From NCBI GenBank assembly GCA_003260325.1, contig MOLU01000007.1:3329-67328 (forward strand): a stretch of 64,000 bases of DNA. Direction: 5' to 3'. Origin of the DNA: Candidatus Gracilibacteria bacterium GN02-872. GTDB lineage: Bacteria > Patescibacteriota > Gracilibacteria > BD1-5 > UBA6164. Below the pieces are notes generated by a model. It was not told the DNA's origin. It saw only the letters and a list, made by a program, of their open reading frames with translations, and made no database searches. This document shows, piece after piece, positions 9,216 through 21,476 of this stretch (position 1 is the stretch's first letter; each line of letters starts with the position of its first letter). A program made the translations under genes and the position numbers.

Positions 9216-10854
9216 ATCTTTTTCATCTAAAACCTCATCTTCTTCCTCTTCAAAAAGAATCATTTGTTTTTGCCTTTGCTTTCACAACTACAGGTTTTCT
9301 CTTATCTTGTTGCTTAAAAACTTGCAAAATTATTTCTGCTTCATATTCTGGAACATTTATATAAGAAAAATCATTGAAAATCTCTATTTTCCCAGCATTT
9401 TTCATACTTATTCAAGCTTCTGTTCAAAGAAAATTAAGTAAATCTCACGGATTTGAAATTCAGCTTTTTCTTCATTTTGCGACAAAAAGTCTGTTTTCTC
9501 ATGAACTACTTTTTGATGATTTTTCTGTTCTAAAGTCTTGTTTTATTTCTGCATAATTTTCTTCTTTCAACTGATTTCAATAAAATTTTTTTATAAGTGC
9601 AGAAATAATCATTTCAGCATCATTTTCTATTTCAAGTAATTCTCTTGATAAATCTATATAATCTCTACAATCTTTTTCTTCAATCAAAGATTTTACATTT
9701 TCAACAAGATTTCATTTTTTTGCTTCTATAACTTCAGAAATACTTGGTAAAACTTCTCTTTTTATTTTAGCTTTTATAACATTTTCAAAAAAGAAAATTC
9801 TTCTCCTTTCAGAATTTGAAATAAAAGTTATAGCTGTTCAAGTTTTCCCTGCTCTTGCAGTTCTTCAAATTCTATGAGTATAAATTTCTGGATTTTCAGG
9901 TAAACTGTAGTTTACAACATGAGTTACATCATTTACATCTATTCATCTTGCAGCAACATCAGTTGCAACCAAAATCTTTGTTTTTTTACTTTTAAATCTT
10001 GCAAGAATTTTCTCTCTCATTTTTTGTTCTATATCTCAGTGAATTCATTCAGCTAAGTATCCAGCATTCATTAACCTAGAAGCAAGTTCATCAACATCAA
10101 GTTTCGTTTTACAAAAAATAATTGCATAAAAGTTTTCTTGAAGCTCAATTATCCTTGTTAATGCGTCAAACTTACTTTCTCTTCTGACTTCAAAATATTT
10201 TTGGTCAATATTTGTATTTGTCATATTTTCAGCTTTTACAGATATCAAATCATAATCTTGCATATAATTTTTTACAATATCCATAATAGCTTTTGGCATT
10301 GTAGCAGAAAAAAGTAAAGTTTTTTTATTTTTTGGAGTTGATTTCATTATTTCCTCGATTTCCTCTCTAAATCAAATATTTAACATTTCATCAGCCTCAT
10401 CCAAAACAAAGTATTCTAAATCCTCTAAATGAAGTCTTCATTTATTTAAATGATCAATAACTCTTCATGGAGTTCAAATTATAATATTTGGTTTATTTTT
10501 CAACTCTCTGATTTCATCTCTGATAGGATTACCACCATAAAGCAACAAAGTAGATATTTTATTATCTGGAGAAAATGAGTTTATCTCATCACTAACTTGA
10601 ATAGCAAGCTCACGAGTCGGACACAAAATTATAGCTTTTGTGGTTTTTGCTTTACTATCAATAAGTTGAAGCAATGGAATACCAAAAGAAGCTGTTTTTC
10701 AAGTTCAAGTTTGAGCTTGTCAAATAATATCTTTATCCCCTGTCAAAAAAACAGGAATAACTCTTTCTTGAATTGGAGAAGGATTTTGATAACCTTTTTT
10801 CTCAATTGCTTCCAAAATATCTTCTCTAATTCCTAAATCTCTAAATGTTTTCAT
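9214..10854 (-). CDS. DEAD-box ATP-dependent RNA helicase
   Basis: 546 aa. Motifs in order: Q motif near residue 20-25, Walker A AQTGTGKT, PTRELA, GTPGR, DEAD (DEADEML), SATMP, then in the second RecA domain DVAARGIDV and HRIGRTARAGKTG. The C-terminal extension continues into a predicted DbpA-like RNA-binding segment and an Arg/Gly-rich tail (RGRRGGFRGKR). This is the DeaD/CsdA arrangement used in ribosome assembly and cold adaptation. Many motif glycines are TGA. The RRM-protein gene diverges upstream. Confidence 0.93.
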
Positions 10855-11163
10855 TTCAAAAATTTTTTTAAATTATAAATTACTCGGGCTGTAAGTTTAA
10901 AGTCTATTTTATAGGCTAAAAAATATTTTCCCAAAAAACTTATAACTTAAAGCTAGCAAAGTATATATTTTTATTTAAATATTTCAAATAAATATTTGAC
11001 TTTTTTTATTTTTTATAGAAAATTAAAAAAACTTTTGCTTTCTTAAAAGAAAAATATATAATAAATATGAGATTTAATTTTTTTTATATTTTTTCATAAA
11101 CTACTTTGTTTTGATTTTTGGAAATATTTTTAGGTCTCAATTTTTATATCATATCGTTTTTAT
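10855..11163. other. Divergent intergenic region, 309 bases
   Basis: AT-rich leader region between the helicase and RRM genes. It holds a good promoter for the RRM gene (11035-11062) and a 5' leader of about 95 bases. I see no reading frame with support. Confidence 0.5.
11035..11062 (+). promoter_or_regulatory. Promoter of the RRM gene
   Basis: TTGCTT (11035-11040), 16-base spacer, TATAAT (11057-11062). The start codon lies about 100 bases downstream, giving a long 5' leader, as in cold-shock RNA-binding protein genes. Confidence 0.55.
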
Positions 11164-11427
11164 ATGGAAAATAACAGACTATTTGTTTGAAATCTTCCTT
11201 GGAGTATTGATTGGAAACAATTAAAAGACATCTTTGGAGAATATGGAGAAGTCGCTTTCACTAGAGTAGTAAGCGACAGAGAAACTAAAAGATCAAAAGG
11301 TTTTGGTTTCGTAGAATTTGTAAATGCTGCTGATGCTGCAAAAGCAAAAGAAGCTCTTGATGGAGCTGAAGTTGATGGAAGAGCAATCAGAGTTGACTTT
11401 GCAACTGAAAAACAAGAAAATAACTAG
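11164..11427 (+). CDS. RRM RNA-binding protein
   Basis: 87 aa, a single RNA recognition motif. RNP2 is RLFVGNLPW (residues 5-13) and RNP1 is KGFGFVEF (45-52), with aromatic residues in the RNA-contacting positions. Such one-domain RRM proteins resemble cyanobacterial Rbp and plant glycine-rich RNA chaperones. Only one glycine is TGA while six are GGA or GGT, the pattern expected of a highly expressed gene. It diverges from a DEAD-box helicase, so a joint role in RNA remodelling is plausible. Confidence 0.93.
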
Positions 11428-11446
11428 TTTTGGCTAGTTATTTTTT
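11419..11446 (+). terminator. Terminator of the RRM gene
   Basis: AATAACTAG (including the stop codon) pairs with CTAGTTATT, followed by a T run. Confidence 0.8.
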
Positions 11447-11529
11447 ATTTTGAAAATATTTTAAAAGAGAATTTGATTTTTAACAAAAAATTTTTAAAAT
11501 TATAAATAATTATTTTTTAAAAGATATTT

Positions 11530-12153
11530 ATGCTAGAAACTTTGAAATTTTTCTTTTTGCCAAGTTCAAATCAAGCAAAAAAAATATTTGAAGAAAATTC
11601 AAATTGAAAAAAGATTTTTATTTGTGTTTTCCTTTCTCTTTTAATGGCAATAATGCTATTTATTATAATTTTCTTTTATCCTACTATAATTGAAGGAGAA
11701 AATATAGTAATAAATCCTGTTGATGGATCATCATTTTTGGCAATAATCTCAATAAAAGACGAATCTTGAAAAATAATTTTTTCAGCTGGTTCAGGAGCTC
11801 AAGCAATACAAAATATACTTTTTATAATTATGTGAACTCTTATATTTTTTGTAGCATCAATATTCTTTTGAACTTTTAATTTTTTGATTTCTAGAGTAAT
11901 TGCAAGATGAAAATCTAGCTTTGCTGATAATATTTTAGTTGGAAATGTTTGACTTTTTTGATTGATTTTTATAGCATTTTTATTTTGACTTTATGTTATT
12001 TTATTTTTAAATACAACTTATATAAGTTCAAATTTTCTAGCAAGTGAAAGTTTTTCAGAAAATATTTTACAAATATTTGCATTATTTTCATTTATTTGGG
12101 TAATAGTTTTAGCTGTAAATATGCTCAGATGAGCAATGAAAGTCTGAAAATAA
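11530..12153 (+). CDS. Four-TM membrane protein
   Basis: 207 aa. Four hydrophobic segments, the first near residues 32-55, then a loop of about 35 residues, and three closely spaced spans. Layout resembles Yip1-domain membrane proteins but no signature can be named. Monocistronic: terminators lie on both sides. Confidence 0.7.
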
Positions 12154-12163
12154 AATATTTTTA

Positions 12164-12199
12164 ACAAAAAAAAGTAAAATTAAATTTTTACTTTTTTTC
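12164..12199. terminator. Bidirectional terminator
   Basis: An A-rich arm with AAAAGTAAAA (12170-12179) pairs with TTTTTACTTTT (12185-12195); T runs follow on the plus strand. The stop codon of the convergent sugar transferase is inside. Confidence 0.6.
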
Positions 12200-13672
12200 T
12201 TTTTTAAAAGCACGAGCAAGCACAACAGAAAAAGTTTTAAAAATAATTTTGAAATCAAGCATTACAGACCAATTTTCAATATAAAAAATATCAAATTCTG
12301 CTTCTTTATCAAATTCATTATTTTCTCTTCAGTTTACTTGAGCCATTCACGTTATTCAAGGTTTTATTGTCAAAAGCATTTTTTGCTTCAAAGAATATTT
12401 TTCAACTTCACGAGGTTGGTGAGGTCTAGGTCAAACTAAACTCATATTTCCTAAAATTAAGTTAAAAAACTGAGGTAGTTCATCAATTGAATATTTTTCT
12501 ATAAAAGCTCAAATTTTTGTTTTTCTTGGATCATTTTTTATTTTATAAAGTGGTCCGTGTCGAGTTGAGCTTTTCTCAATAAGCTCTTTTTCATACTCTA
12601 AAGCCTTTTCGTCAGATTCTCATTTATAAGCGTCTTTTATACAAAACTCCCATTTCATATATCTAAACTTATATAAGTTAAATATTTTTCAGTCTTGTCA
12701 AATTCTTCTATTTTTATAAATAATAGGTCATTTGGGATCTTCTATTTTGATCAGAATAGCAACAATTATAAAAATCGGAGAAAAAATCAAAACTCAAAGA
12801 AGTCAGGCACAAAAATCAAAAATTCTTTTAAATATTTTTGACCAACTATTTAAAGGAGTATTTTTTATCTCTACAACAGGAATATTGTTTATTAAAGATA
12901 AAGTTGTATTTGACTTTGTAACATCAAAAGAGTTTGTTATGTATTTATAAGTAATTCCAAAAATACGTGTATATTCCCACAAATCCTGAAGTTCTTTTTT
13001 TCAAAAATTGCTATCAATGTATAAAACTTCATCAGCTTCCCTTTCAGCCAAGATTTCTTTTATTTTATCAATTCATCAAATATAATTTAATTCTTTCAAT
13101 TTATCAATTTCCACATCATTTACATATCAAACTATTTCATAAACTTTTGATTCTTGAATATTGTTTATTATTTTTTTTATTTTTAAATAAGATTTATTAT
13201 TTATCAAAATTATTTTTTTCTTGCTCAAAATCCCTTTTCTAGTCAAGAAATATTCAAGCTCATTTAAAAAAATTCTTTCAAAAATAACAAAAATAGTTCA
13301 AATCAAAAAAGCAACTCAAACAATAAGTCTTGGGATTTCTGTTTCATAAATTATACCATTTCATGCATAAATAAAGAAAGAATAGAAGATATACCAATAA
13401 AAAGAATATCAAATTATTTGTCAATATTCTCAAATTTTTGAAGTATTGTTTCTCATTGAATATAATCAATGAATAGCGAAAACAAATATAAAAAGTAAAG
13501 CTCAAAACAAAGCAAACCAAAATAAAGCATCAGTTGTGATAGTCTTGGCTGGTCTAAGCAAAAAGTTATCTATAAGTCTTATCTCTCTTGCTAAAAAAAA
13601 TGTAAAAAATACTATAGCAAAATCAAGAGGAAGCCTCACTGCAGATAAAAATATATCATGTTTTTTCATCAT
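12188..13672 (-). CDS. Polyprenyl-phosphate sugar phosphotransferase (WcaJ-type)
   Basis: 494 aa; two ATGs in tandem at 13672 and 13669. Four or five N-terminal membrane spans, a CoA-binding-like middle domain, then a further hydrophobic span and the catalytic bacterial sugar transferase domain: KRIFDF, the basic KFRYMK segment, YSIDELPQFFN and LVGPRPHQPREV. These enzymes move a hexose-1-phosphate onto undecaprenyl phosphate to begin surface polysaccharide assembly. It may work with the GT4 glycosyltransferase and the Wzx-type flippase encoded elsewhere in the window. Confidence 0.9.
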
Positions 13673-13801
13673 TAAAAATTGGCTTGAAAAATTATTTTTA
13701 TAATTATAACTTTATTTTAAAAATTTCAAATTTTTACTTTTTTTTGATTTTTTTTAACAAATAATTAAAATCTAGTAAAATACTTTATAAAAAATATAAA
13801 A

Positions 13802-14824
13802 ATGCTAAAAAGTTTAAAGAATGTTTTCTTTGATTTATTTTTACTTTACAAAAACTATTTTTCCTGGACAAAAGTAAGAATTTTTTCTTGGATTTTTGGT
13901 TACATTTTATGATGAATAATTGCTTTACCAGTGCTTATTTTGGCAATCTTTTACTGATATAAAAATTGAATAAAACCAGATTCTATAATTTGAGATTATT
14001 GAAATAATGTAACTTTGTATTTACTAAATATCGCAGTTTACTTTTGTATAGCGATTTGATTTCTTTACAATTATGTTTTTTTGATAAAATTCTACAAATG
14101 ATTGATTTCAGAGAAAAAAAATCTTAATTTTGCTTTATTTAAAAACTTTTTTGATAAAAAATTATTTTCAAAATCTTTTTTTCTTTTAATAATTTTTGTT
14201 GCTACTTTTTGATGAATAGCTCTTTTTTTAATGTTTGTTCTAAGTAATTTAAATAGTTTTATTTGATTAAAAGAATCTTTAAATATAATTCAAAATTCTT
14301 ATTTTAATATTTTTACTATTTTATTTTTCATTGGTGTAATAATAATAATTTATTTATTTTATAAGTTTATTTTTGCATTTGCATTTTTAGTTGATGAAGA
14401 TTTAAGTATAAAAGAAAGCCTAATCAAATCTTTCAAAAAAACAAAATGATTTAAAAAATTTTTTAATACATTTGTTGTAACTTTTATAATTATGCTTTTG
14501 TATTCACCTTTTTACAATTTCCAAGATAATTTTAAAAAAGAAAAAGAAGACCTTTCTCAATACATAAAATACACTCTTGCTTTAGCTGAAGAACAAAAAC
14601 AAACTACAATTTGATGAGAAAAAATTAGCCTAACAGATGAACAAAGGCTAAAATACCAAACCCTTAGTTTGAAATATCAAAACAAATCAGGAGAAGAAAC
14701 AAAAAAACTTTATGAATATGTAAATTCCTCTTTGTGGATAATAAGCTTTGTTTATTTTTTCTTGTTTTTTGGAATTGGAATAATGGCTTATACAAGCATT
14801 TACAATAATATAATTAAAGATTAA
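13802..14824 (+). CDS. Polytopic membrane protein, 340 aa
   Basis: Six or so hydrophobic segments; a soluble, charged insertion of about 80 residues lies between the last two. About 15 TGA codons are read as Gly. The next gene starts five bases after the stop, so they form an operon with the phosphodiesterase. I do not recognise the family. Confidence 0.75.
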
Positions 14825-14828
14825 CAAA

Positions 14829-15623
14829 ATGATAAAAATTTTAATTTTTTGAGATGTTTACTGAAGAGTTTGAAGAAAATGATTAAAAAAAGAACTTTCT
14901 TCTCTTTTAGAAAAATATTCTCCTGACTTTACAATAGCCAATATTGATAATATTTCTTATGGAAAATGAGCAATAGAAAAACATTTACTTGAGTTTGAAT
15001 GACTTTGATTTGACGCATTAACTACAGGAAATCATTATTTTGATAATTTATCAAAAATAAAAGATTACATTGCAAGTTGAAAATCAAAAGTGATAAGATG
15101 TGCAAATTTTAGAGGAAATCTAGTTTGAGATTGATACAAAATTATTGAAAAAAATAATAAAAAAATCCTTGTAATTCATCTACTTTGACACTCTTTTATG
15201 TGAATAAATGTAGACAATGCATTTACAAAAGCAGAAGAAATAATTTCTGAAAATCCTGAAGTTGATGCCATTATTATAGATTTTCATAAAGAAACAACAG
15301 CAGAATGATACTGACTTTTGCATTATCTAGATGGAAAAGCAAGTTTTATTTTCTGAACACACACTCATGTTCAAACAAATGATGAAATTATTTTCCCTAA
15401 AGGAACATGATTTATAAGCGATATTTGAATGAACTGACCAGTTTATTCTGTTATTTGAGCTGATTTTTCATCTGTTAAATCTGTTTTTATAAATTGATAC
15501 AGAGAGAGATGAGTTGAACAATGTTTAGATAATAATTACATTGTTAATGCAGTTTATGTAGAAATTGATGATTCTAAAAAATGTCAAAAAATAGAAAAAA
15601 TTAAAATAATTTGAAAATTATAA
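14829..15623 (+). CDS. ymdB: YmdB-type metallophosphoesterase
   Basis: 264 aa, usual length of the family (TIGR00282). Metal ligands are visible: GDVYGRVGR at the N-terminus, TTGNHYFDN, DFHKETTAE and GTHTHVQTND, then a DIGMNGP segment. Family members hydrolyse 2',3'-cyclic nucleotides and influence RNA turnover and biofilm genes. The usual NGEN segment reads NIDN here, a change near the metal site worth noting. It follows a membrane protein gene in one operon. Confidence 0.88.
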
Positions 15624-15689
15624 ATTTTAAATTTTATTTTTTGAAATAAATAATTAAAATGTAAAAAATATTTTGTAAAAAACGAAAAA

Positions 15690-16064
15690 ATGAAAAAAAG
15701 ATTTTTATTGTTTATCATTTTCATAATATTTATAGTTTCGCTAACAACTCTAGTTTTAGTCCTAAACTATGTAGATCCTTATGAATACAGAGTTTTAGCT
15801 GTTTCAAGCTTACTTTTTTCTTACACATTAACTATTTCCTGCTTTTTTACAATATTATTTTATTTCATAAAAAAAATATATTACAGAGGGAATGTTTATA
15901 TTTATCACGTTTTATCAAGCTTTAGGCAAGGATTTTTGGTTGCAATTTTTACTTCTAGTTTAGTTTATTTCTACAATCATCAAGTCCCTGTTTGGCTTTG
16001 ATGAGGGATTCTCTTTTTAATACTATTTTTACTTGAAATATTCGTGGAAAACTATGAAAATTAA
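15690..16064 (+). CDS. Four-TM membrane protein, 124 aa
   Basis: Four predicted spans with short loops; a positively charged loop (KKIYYRG) follows the second. Two consecutive TGA codons near residue 104 encode Gly-Gly. Its end overlaps the start of the cell-wall hydrolase gene by 11 bases, showing translational coupling; a role in its export or control is possible but unproven. Confidence 0.75.
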
Positions 16065-18111
16065 ACTTTTTAGAAAAATATTTTGCTTATTTTTAATAAT
16101 TCTACTAGGGATAAATAATTATCCCGTTTTTAGCGCTAATTCTAGTTGAAACGCATTAGATAATTTTACAAATAGGCAATATAATCTACTTTTTGAATCA
16201 AATCTCTCAAATGTTTCATCTGAATATTGAGATATTTTTGATATGTCAAGAAAAGTAGATGTTTTTAATAATCTTTGAGAATCTATCAAAAGGTCAAGAG
16301 AATCTGTAGAAGCAAGTAATACAGCAATTATAAACAAACTAAAAGATTTAGAAGAATCAAAAAAGAAAATAGAAGAAGAAATAATAGAAATAACAAAAAA
16401 AATTCAAGATATAAGTTTAGCTTCAAATCAATTAAAAATCGATATTGAACAAAATGAGAAAAAAATAAAAGTTTTGAAAAATCAAATCGAAGAAAACAAA
16501 AAAGTACTTTTAGCTTTACTTGATTATCTTTATAAAAAATGAAATACAGCTTATGATTGAACAAAAATTGATAATTTAAAAAGCATTATTTTAAATGATG
16601 AAGATATTTCAACATTGATAAATGATTTGTATTATAACTGAATAATCCAAATAACTTGAAAAAAACTTGCAGAAAAACATATGCAATTTATAAAAGATTT
16701 ATACATAAAACAAGTTGAATTAAAAAATAAAAAAATAGAATTTGCTTATTTAAGAAAACAATTTATTCTTGAACAAAAAAAGGAAAAAGAAAAAAGAGAA
16801 TTTAAAGAAAGACTTATAGAAATCTCTAAAAATAGACAAAAAGAATATGAAAAAGTAATTGCTGAAAAAATAAAAACTGAAAGTAGAGTAAAAGAAATAG
16901 CAGAATCACAAGAGAAAAAGATAAAAGAAATAAAAGAAAAAGTATTATCTGAAAACTGATGTACTTATGTAGATTTTTCTAAAGAATCTCAAGAAAAATC
17001 AGATTTAGAAAAAAATAACAAAAAATGTTATGATTTAAATAAGATAATTTTTTTAGAGTGACAATTAAATGAATCAAAAAATGTAACTGTTACAAAAAAT
17101 CCACTTTCTTGGCCTGTTAATCCTATAAAATGACTTTCAGCATATTATAAAGATCCTTGATACAAAAAAGAACTTTGAGCTGACCACAACGCTATTGATA
17201 TAAGAGTTCCTCAATGAACTCCTATTCAAGCTCCTATGGATTGATATGTGATTTACATAAATCCACCAACAACAAAAGATTATTCTTTTCTAGCTTTGAA
17301 GCATTCAAACGGATATACAACAGTTTTTTGACATTTAAGCGAAATCGATGTATCGCTTTATCAATATGTAGAAAAATGACAAATTATTTGAAAATCAGGT
17401 TGAGAATATTGAACAAATTGAGCTTGATTTTTGAGTACTTGACCACACCTACATTTTGAGACATTTAAAGACAAAAAATATATAGATCCCCTTGATGTTT
17501 TAGATTTATCTTATTTAAAATACTGAGAATTACCAACAAGTCCAGCAAAATACAAAATAAAATTTTTGACTGATTTTAAGCAAAGAAGGTGATTTGATTA
17601 TACAAAAACAGCTTGAAATTCAAAAATATTTAAATTAGAATGAGATACAGAAATAGATAGACAAAAATATTTGATTTCTAAATATGCAGCTTGAAGTTTC
17701 AACGATTGGCAAGCTTGGGTTGATGAAGCTTTAGTTTGAAATATTGATCCTTCAATGGTTATGTGTATTTGACTTGCAGAATCTGGTCTTTGAAGAAATT
17801 TAACAACAGCTTACAATGTTTGAAATGTATGAAATAATGATAGGTGAGATAGAATTTGATATTGAAGTGCAAAAGAATGAATCAGACAAATTGTAAGAGC
17901 TCTAAACAACAAATTTTTGTGAAGTATAAACAGACTTGATTTATTATCTTGAGCTTGAAGAATAGCTTCTGGACTTCCTTCTTGTAAAGAACAACCTTTT
18001 TGTTACGCAACAGATACACGATACTGGCATCCAAATATGGTTACTTGTTTATCACACCTAAAGTGAGAAATAATAAAAGATGATTATAATTTCAGACAAG
18101 CTAAAAATTAG
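16054..18111 (+). CDS. M23 peptidase fused to a lysozyme/transglycosylase-like domain
   Basis: 685 aa. Signal peptide, then a long coiled coil (about residues 80-300, broken at 150-190), then a LytM/M23 endopeptidase domain with metal ligands in ADHNAID (near 377) and HLHFE (near 465). The last about 140 residues contain IGLAESGLGRN and a Gly-rich YNVGNVGNNDRG segment, the pattern of lysozyme-like lytic transglycosylases and glucosaminidases. EnvC-like coiled-coil M23 proteins act in daughter-cell separation; the added glycan-cleaving domain would let one protein cut both peptide and glycan bonds. Over 30 TGA codons. Confidence 0.85.
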
Positions 18112-18310
18112 GCATAATTATATTTTTAGTGATTGTCAAGCTAAAATTTTTGAATTAGCTTAAAATATATAGTATTATATTATTACATATTTAATCAAAA
18201 AGAATTTTCTAGAGATTTTTGAGATTTAAATATTATATCATAATTAGGAAGATTTCTTTACTCAAAGAAATAACAATAAGAAATGATATCTTTATATTTT
18301 ATAATACTAT
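18112..18310. other. Intergenic region with promoter and hairpins
   Basis: Contains a weak terminator-like hairpin AAGCTAA...TTAGCTT (about 18138-18162), a promoter at 18150-18178, and a small hairpin ATTTCTTT/AAAGAAAT near 18252-18272 in the 5' leader of the next gene. Confidence 0.4.
18150..18178 (+). promoter_or_regulatory. Promoter with TATAGTATTAT -10 element
   Basis: TTGAAT (18150-18155), 17 bases, TATTAT (18173-18178), the -10 preceded by TATAG. The same combination occurs at 22366 and 26032. Confidence 0.55.
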
Positions 18311-18439
18311 ATGAGTAAATTTAAAGTTTGAATGATTTTATATATTATAATTTCTGCAATAAATTTAAATATTTCTTATGCAGATGATGCAGAAAATAAT
18401 TTAAATTTAGAAACTGAACAAGTTACAGAATTAAAATAA
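18311..18439 (+). CDS. Small secreted peptide, 42 aa
   Basis: ATG at 18311 to TAA. Residues 1-24 form a signal peptide ending SYA; the mature 18 residues are acidic with Asn, Glu and Gln. One TGA. A recurrent-type promoter lies upstream and a strong terminator downstream, which supports expression despite the small size. No family. Confidence 0.5.
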
Positions 18440-18470
18440 ATGAAATTATTTTTCATTAAAATCAATTGAA

Positions 18471-18498
18471 AAAAAGCTAGAAATATCTAGCTTTTTTT
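18471..18498 (+). terminator. Terminator of the secreted-peptide gene
   Basis: AAAAAGCTAG pairs with CTAGCTTTTT and a T run follows. Confidence 0.8.
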
Positions 18499-18520
18499 CT
18501 TTTTTTATAAATATTTAAAA

Positions 18521-18556
18521 AAATATCTAGCTTTTATAATAAAGCTAGATATTTTT
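18521..18556 (-). terminator. Terminator of the surface-protein gene
   Basis: AAATATCTAGCTTT (18521-18534) and AAAGCTAGATATTT (18541-18554) form a 14-pair stem; the sequence family is the same as in the preceding terminator. Confidence 0.7.
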
Positions 18557-19985
18557 ATGCTTTCTTTCATTTAAATATCAAGTACATTCAAGCAAAGAAT
18601 AAAGAAACAAGAAGAATTATCAAAAGTTCTGGTCAAGTTTTTATTTTTGTTGGATCTGATAAAAGTCATTCATATTTTCCTTTTTCATCCTCTCCATTTG
18701 CTCTAACATAAAAATCATCATATTTTACTTGTTCTCATTGTATAGCTACTTCAAATTTTGGTTCTTGAACTGTAGTTATAAAATCAAGTCAACCTTCAGC
18801 ATTTTTCTTATAAACATTATAACTTTTAGCCTTTTGGAGCTTATCCCAAGTTAAGATAGATTTTGTTTTTAGTTCAACAAGCTTCAATCAAGTTATTTTT
18901 AAAGGATCTCTTTCTGAAGAAGCTGAACTCATTTTTCAAGTAAATGCTTCTTTTTTAGGCTCTTCTTTTGGTTCTGGTTCCTCCTTTTTTTCTTTATCCA
19001 AAGAAGAGTTTAACTCTTTTACTTTTAGAGATGTAACTCAAAGTTCATTAAATTTGTGTCACATATCATTTACTAGATTTACATCAACTTTATAAGTTCA
19101 AGCTTTTTTTGGAGCAGTACTGTTTCATTTATAAACACCTTCTCAGCTTTCTTTCAAAGTTATAACTGTGTCATTTATCACAACACTTGCCTCTTTTAAT
19201 CAAGTATTTGCAATTAATTCTATACTATAAGGAGCCTCAACAAAAACTTCTTCAGGAATAAGTTTTAAACTCTTTACAAATAATCAATTTGTTTCTACTT
19301 TTATTTTTAATTCATTTGTTTCTCAAATAACTTTATCATCTGCATCAAAAACTTGAGCTTGAAAAACATTTTCTCAATTTTTTAAATTTTCAACATCCTT
19401 TTCAAATACTCAATTATTATTTGAAGTAAGATCATATTTCTCTGTTTTGTTTACAATAAGTTTAACTTTATGATTTTTAACTGTTGAACCAGAAACTTTT
19501 ATTTTTGGTTCTCAAATTGTCAATCATTCTTCAGGAGAAATAAAAGTGATCTCTTGCTTTCCTGCTCAAGCTGCATCAGAAATCTCAGCTTCATCTTTTC
19601 CTGTAAATTTTTCATCTTTGAAATCAAAAACATTTATATCTTGTTTTCAAGGTTTTGTAAATTTAACTCAGTTTTCAAATTTCCTGACTCATTGATCAGA
19701 TTCAGTAAAAGTATAAGTTGAATCTTTCAAAACTATTGGCAAAGAAGCTTCAGGATTTGTATTTGAAAATATCAAAACAGTTCCCTGATAATCAGTAACT
19801 GGAGCTCAGTTTTTATCAACAGCCTTGATTGTCAAGTCCATAGCTTCTCAGACTTTTGCTTTTTTAGGAGAAAGTTCTACTACAAAGTGATCTAGCTCAG
19901 CAGCGAATACTGAATTAAATACAAAAAATGTAGAAAATATTGTAACAAATAATGTTACCAAACCAATTAAAAATCTATTTTTCAT
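18555..19985 (-). CDS. Ig-like repeat surface protein with C-terminal anchor
   Basis: 476 aa. Signal peptide to about residue 30 (ends VFAAE), then beta-rich Ig-like modules containing the usual VFDADDK and TVSGSTVKNHKV style strands, an acidic/Pro-rich linker (KKEEPEPKEEPKKE), a fibronectin-III-like module and a C-terminal membrane helix ending in Lys-rich residues. This is an exported, wall- or membrane-anchored protein likely facing the host or prey cell. Glycines are largely TGA. Confidence 0.8.
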
Positions 19986-20084
19986 AAAATAAAATAAATA
20001 AATTGTTAAAAACTTGTTAATATATTAACAATTTTCGCTTTTTTTTAAACATTTTTTTAAAAAATAGCTTTACTTTTTCTAAAT

Positions 20085-21122
20085 TTATATTTTAATATAA
20101 AAACTATCAGGATCTTCAACAATATTTGAAATAAAACTTTGATAATAAATTATTTTCTCAAGTAAAATATTTTTATGATTATTATCAAGTTCTGAAAGTA
20201 AATCATCAATTATTAAAATTGGCTTTTTTCAAGTTTTTTTCTCTATAAAAATACCTTCCAAAAGCTTTAAATAAATAATTACACTTTTTACTTCTCATCT
20301 TGATCAGAATCTTGACAAAGAAATATTATCTATTTTAATATCAAAATCATCAATATGTGGTCAAATAGCAGTCTTTCATAAAATTATATCTCTATCAATA
20401 TTTTTTTCTAAATATTCTTTAATATCTTCAGAAACTCTGTTTTTAGAAACTTTAGAAATATATTCAAAAGAAATATCAGAAATTCAAAAAGAAAAATAAT
20501 CCTTTATATTTTTGATAGAGTCTGATAAAAATGAAACAAATTTAAATCGATAATTATAAATTTCCTCAGCAACTGAAATAAATTTTTCATCCCAAAACTT
20601 TATATCTTTCTTTTCAGCTTTTCAATCATAAATCGCTTTCAGAAACATATTTCTAGACTTCAAAATTTTTTTATAATTTTTAAACAAATCTTCATAATCA
20701 AAATAACTACTTTTTAAAGCTTCATCCAAAAAATCTCTTCTCAAACTTGGTGATAAATAAAACAAATTCATAAAAATTGGAGAAAAAATCACAGCTCTGG
20801 AAATATTTTCTAAAAAAATTTTTTTTGTAACTTTTTTATTATTTATCAAAAAATTTTTCTTTTTGTCAACCTTTGAATAATAAAAACCAATTTTCCCTTT
20901 TCGTTCATCAAAAATCTCTATGAAAAAATATTCTTCTCAGATTTTTACCAAATCATCAAGTCAAAGTTTCAAAATAGAATTATCACATAAAATACTCAAA
21001 GCTTCTAAAATATTTGTTTTTCATCTTCAGTTTTCTCAAACTATAAAGTTTTTTAATTCAAAATTATCAATATATTTTTCTAAAAAATTTCTAAAATTTA
21101 CTAATTTTAAAGATTTTATCAT
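20085..21122 (-). CDS. recF: DNA replication and repair protein RecF
   Basis: 345 aa. SMC-like ABC ATPase with Walker A GENGRGKTN at residues 29-37, the N-terminal LKLVNFRNF strand typical of RecF, and a Leu-Ser-Pro-Ser-Leu-Arg-Arg segment around residue 118. RecF loads RecA at gaps. It starts two bases after the gatC stop, so the genes share a transcript. Confidence 0.88.
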
Positions 21123-21124
21123 AA

Positions 21125-21412
21125 TTATTTCATTATGTTTGCAACAGCTATCTGATTTGCAACTACTTTTTGGTTAGAACAAGCCAAAAGCTCAGCTGGA
21201 GTCACATCTTTTTTAGCTTCAAAATCATCTCTCAAAGTATTTTCAGATTCTACAACTGATACTGTAGCCTTTACTCAAGTTGTATCAACTTCATTTAGTA
21301 GATCTACATATTTCAAAATATTATTTAAATCATCTACTAGTTTTGGCTCTGCTAAGTCAATCTTACTAAGATTTTTAGATAATTTTTCAATTTGCTCTTG
21401 TGTTAAACTCAT
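21125..21412 (-). CDS. gatC: Glutamyl-tRNA(Gln) amidotransferase subunit C
   Basis: 95 aa. N-terminal LTQEQIEKLSKNLSKIDL pattern, ILKYVDLLNEVDT core and a C-terminal DVTPAELLACS segment match GatC, which holds GatA and GatB together for making Gln-tRNA by transamidation. Length is normal. gatA and gatB are not in the window. Just one TGA. Confidence 0.88.
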
Positions 21413-21476
21413 TTATTTGTATTATATAGTAAAATATTTTACATATAATAATTTTTATTTTAAAAAAATCAAGATT

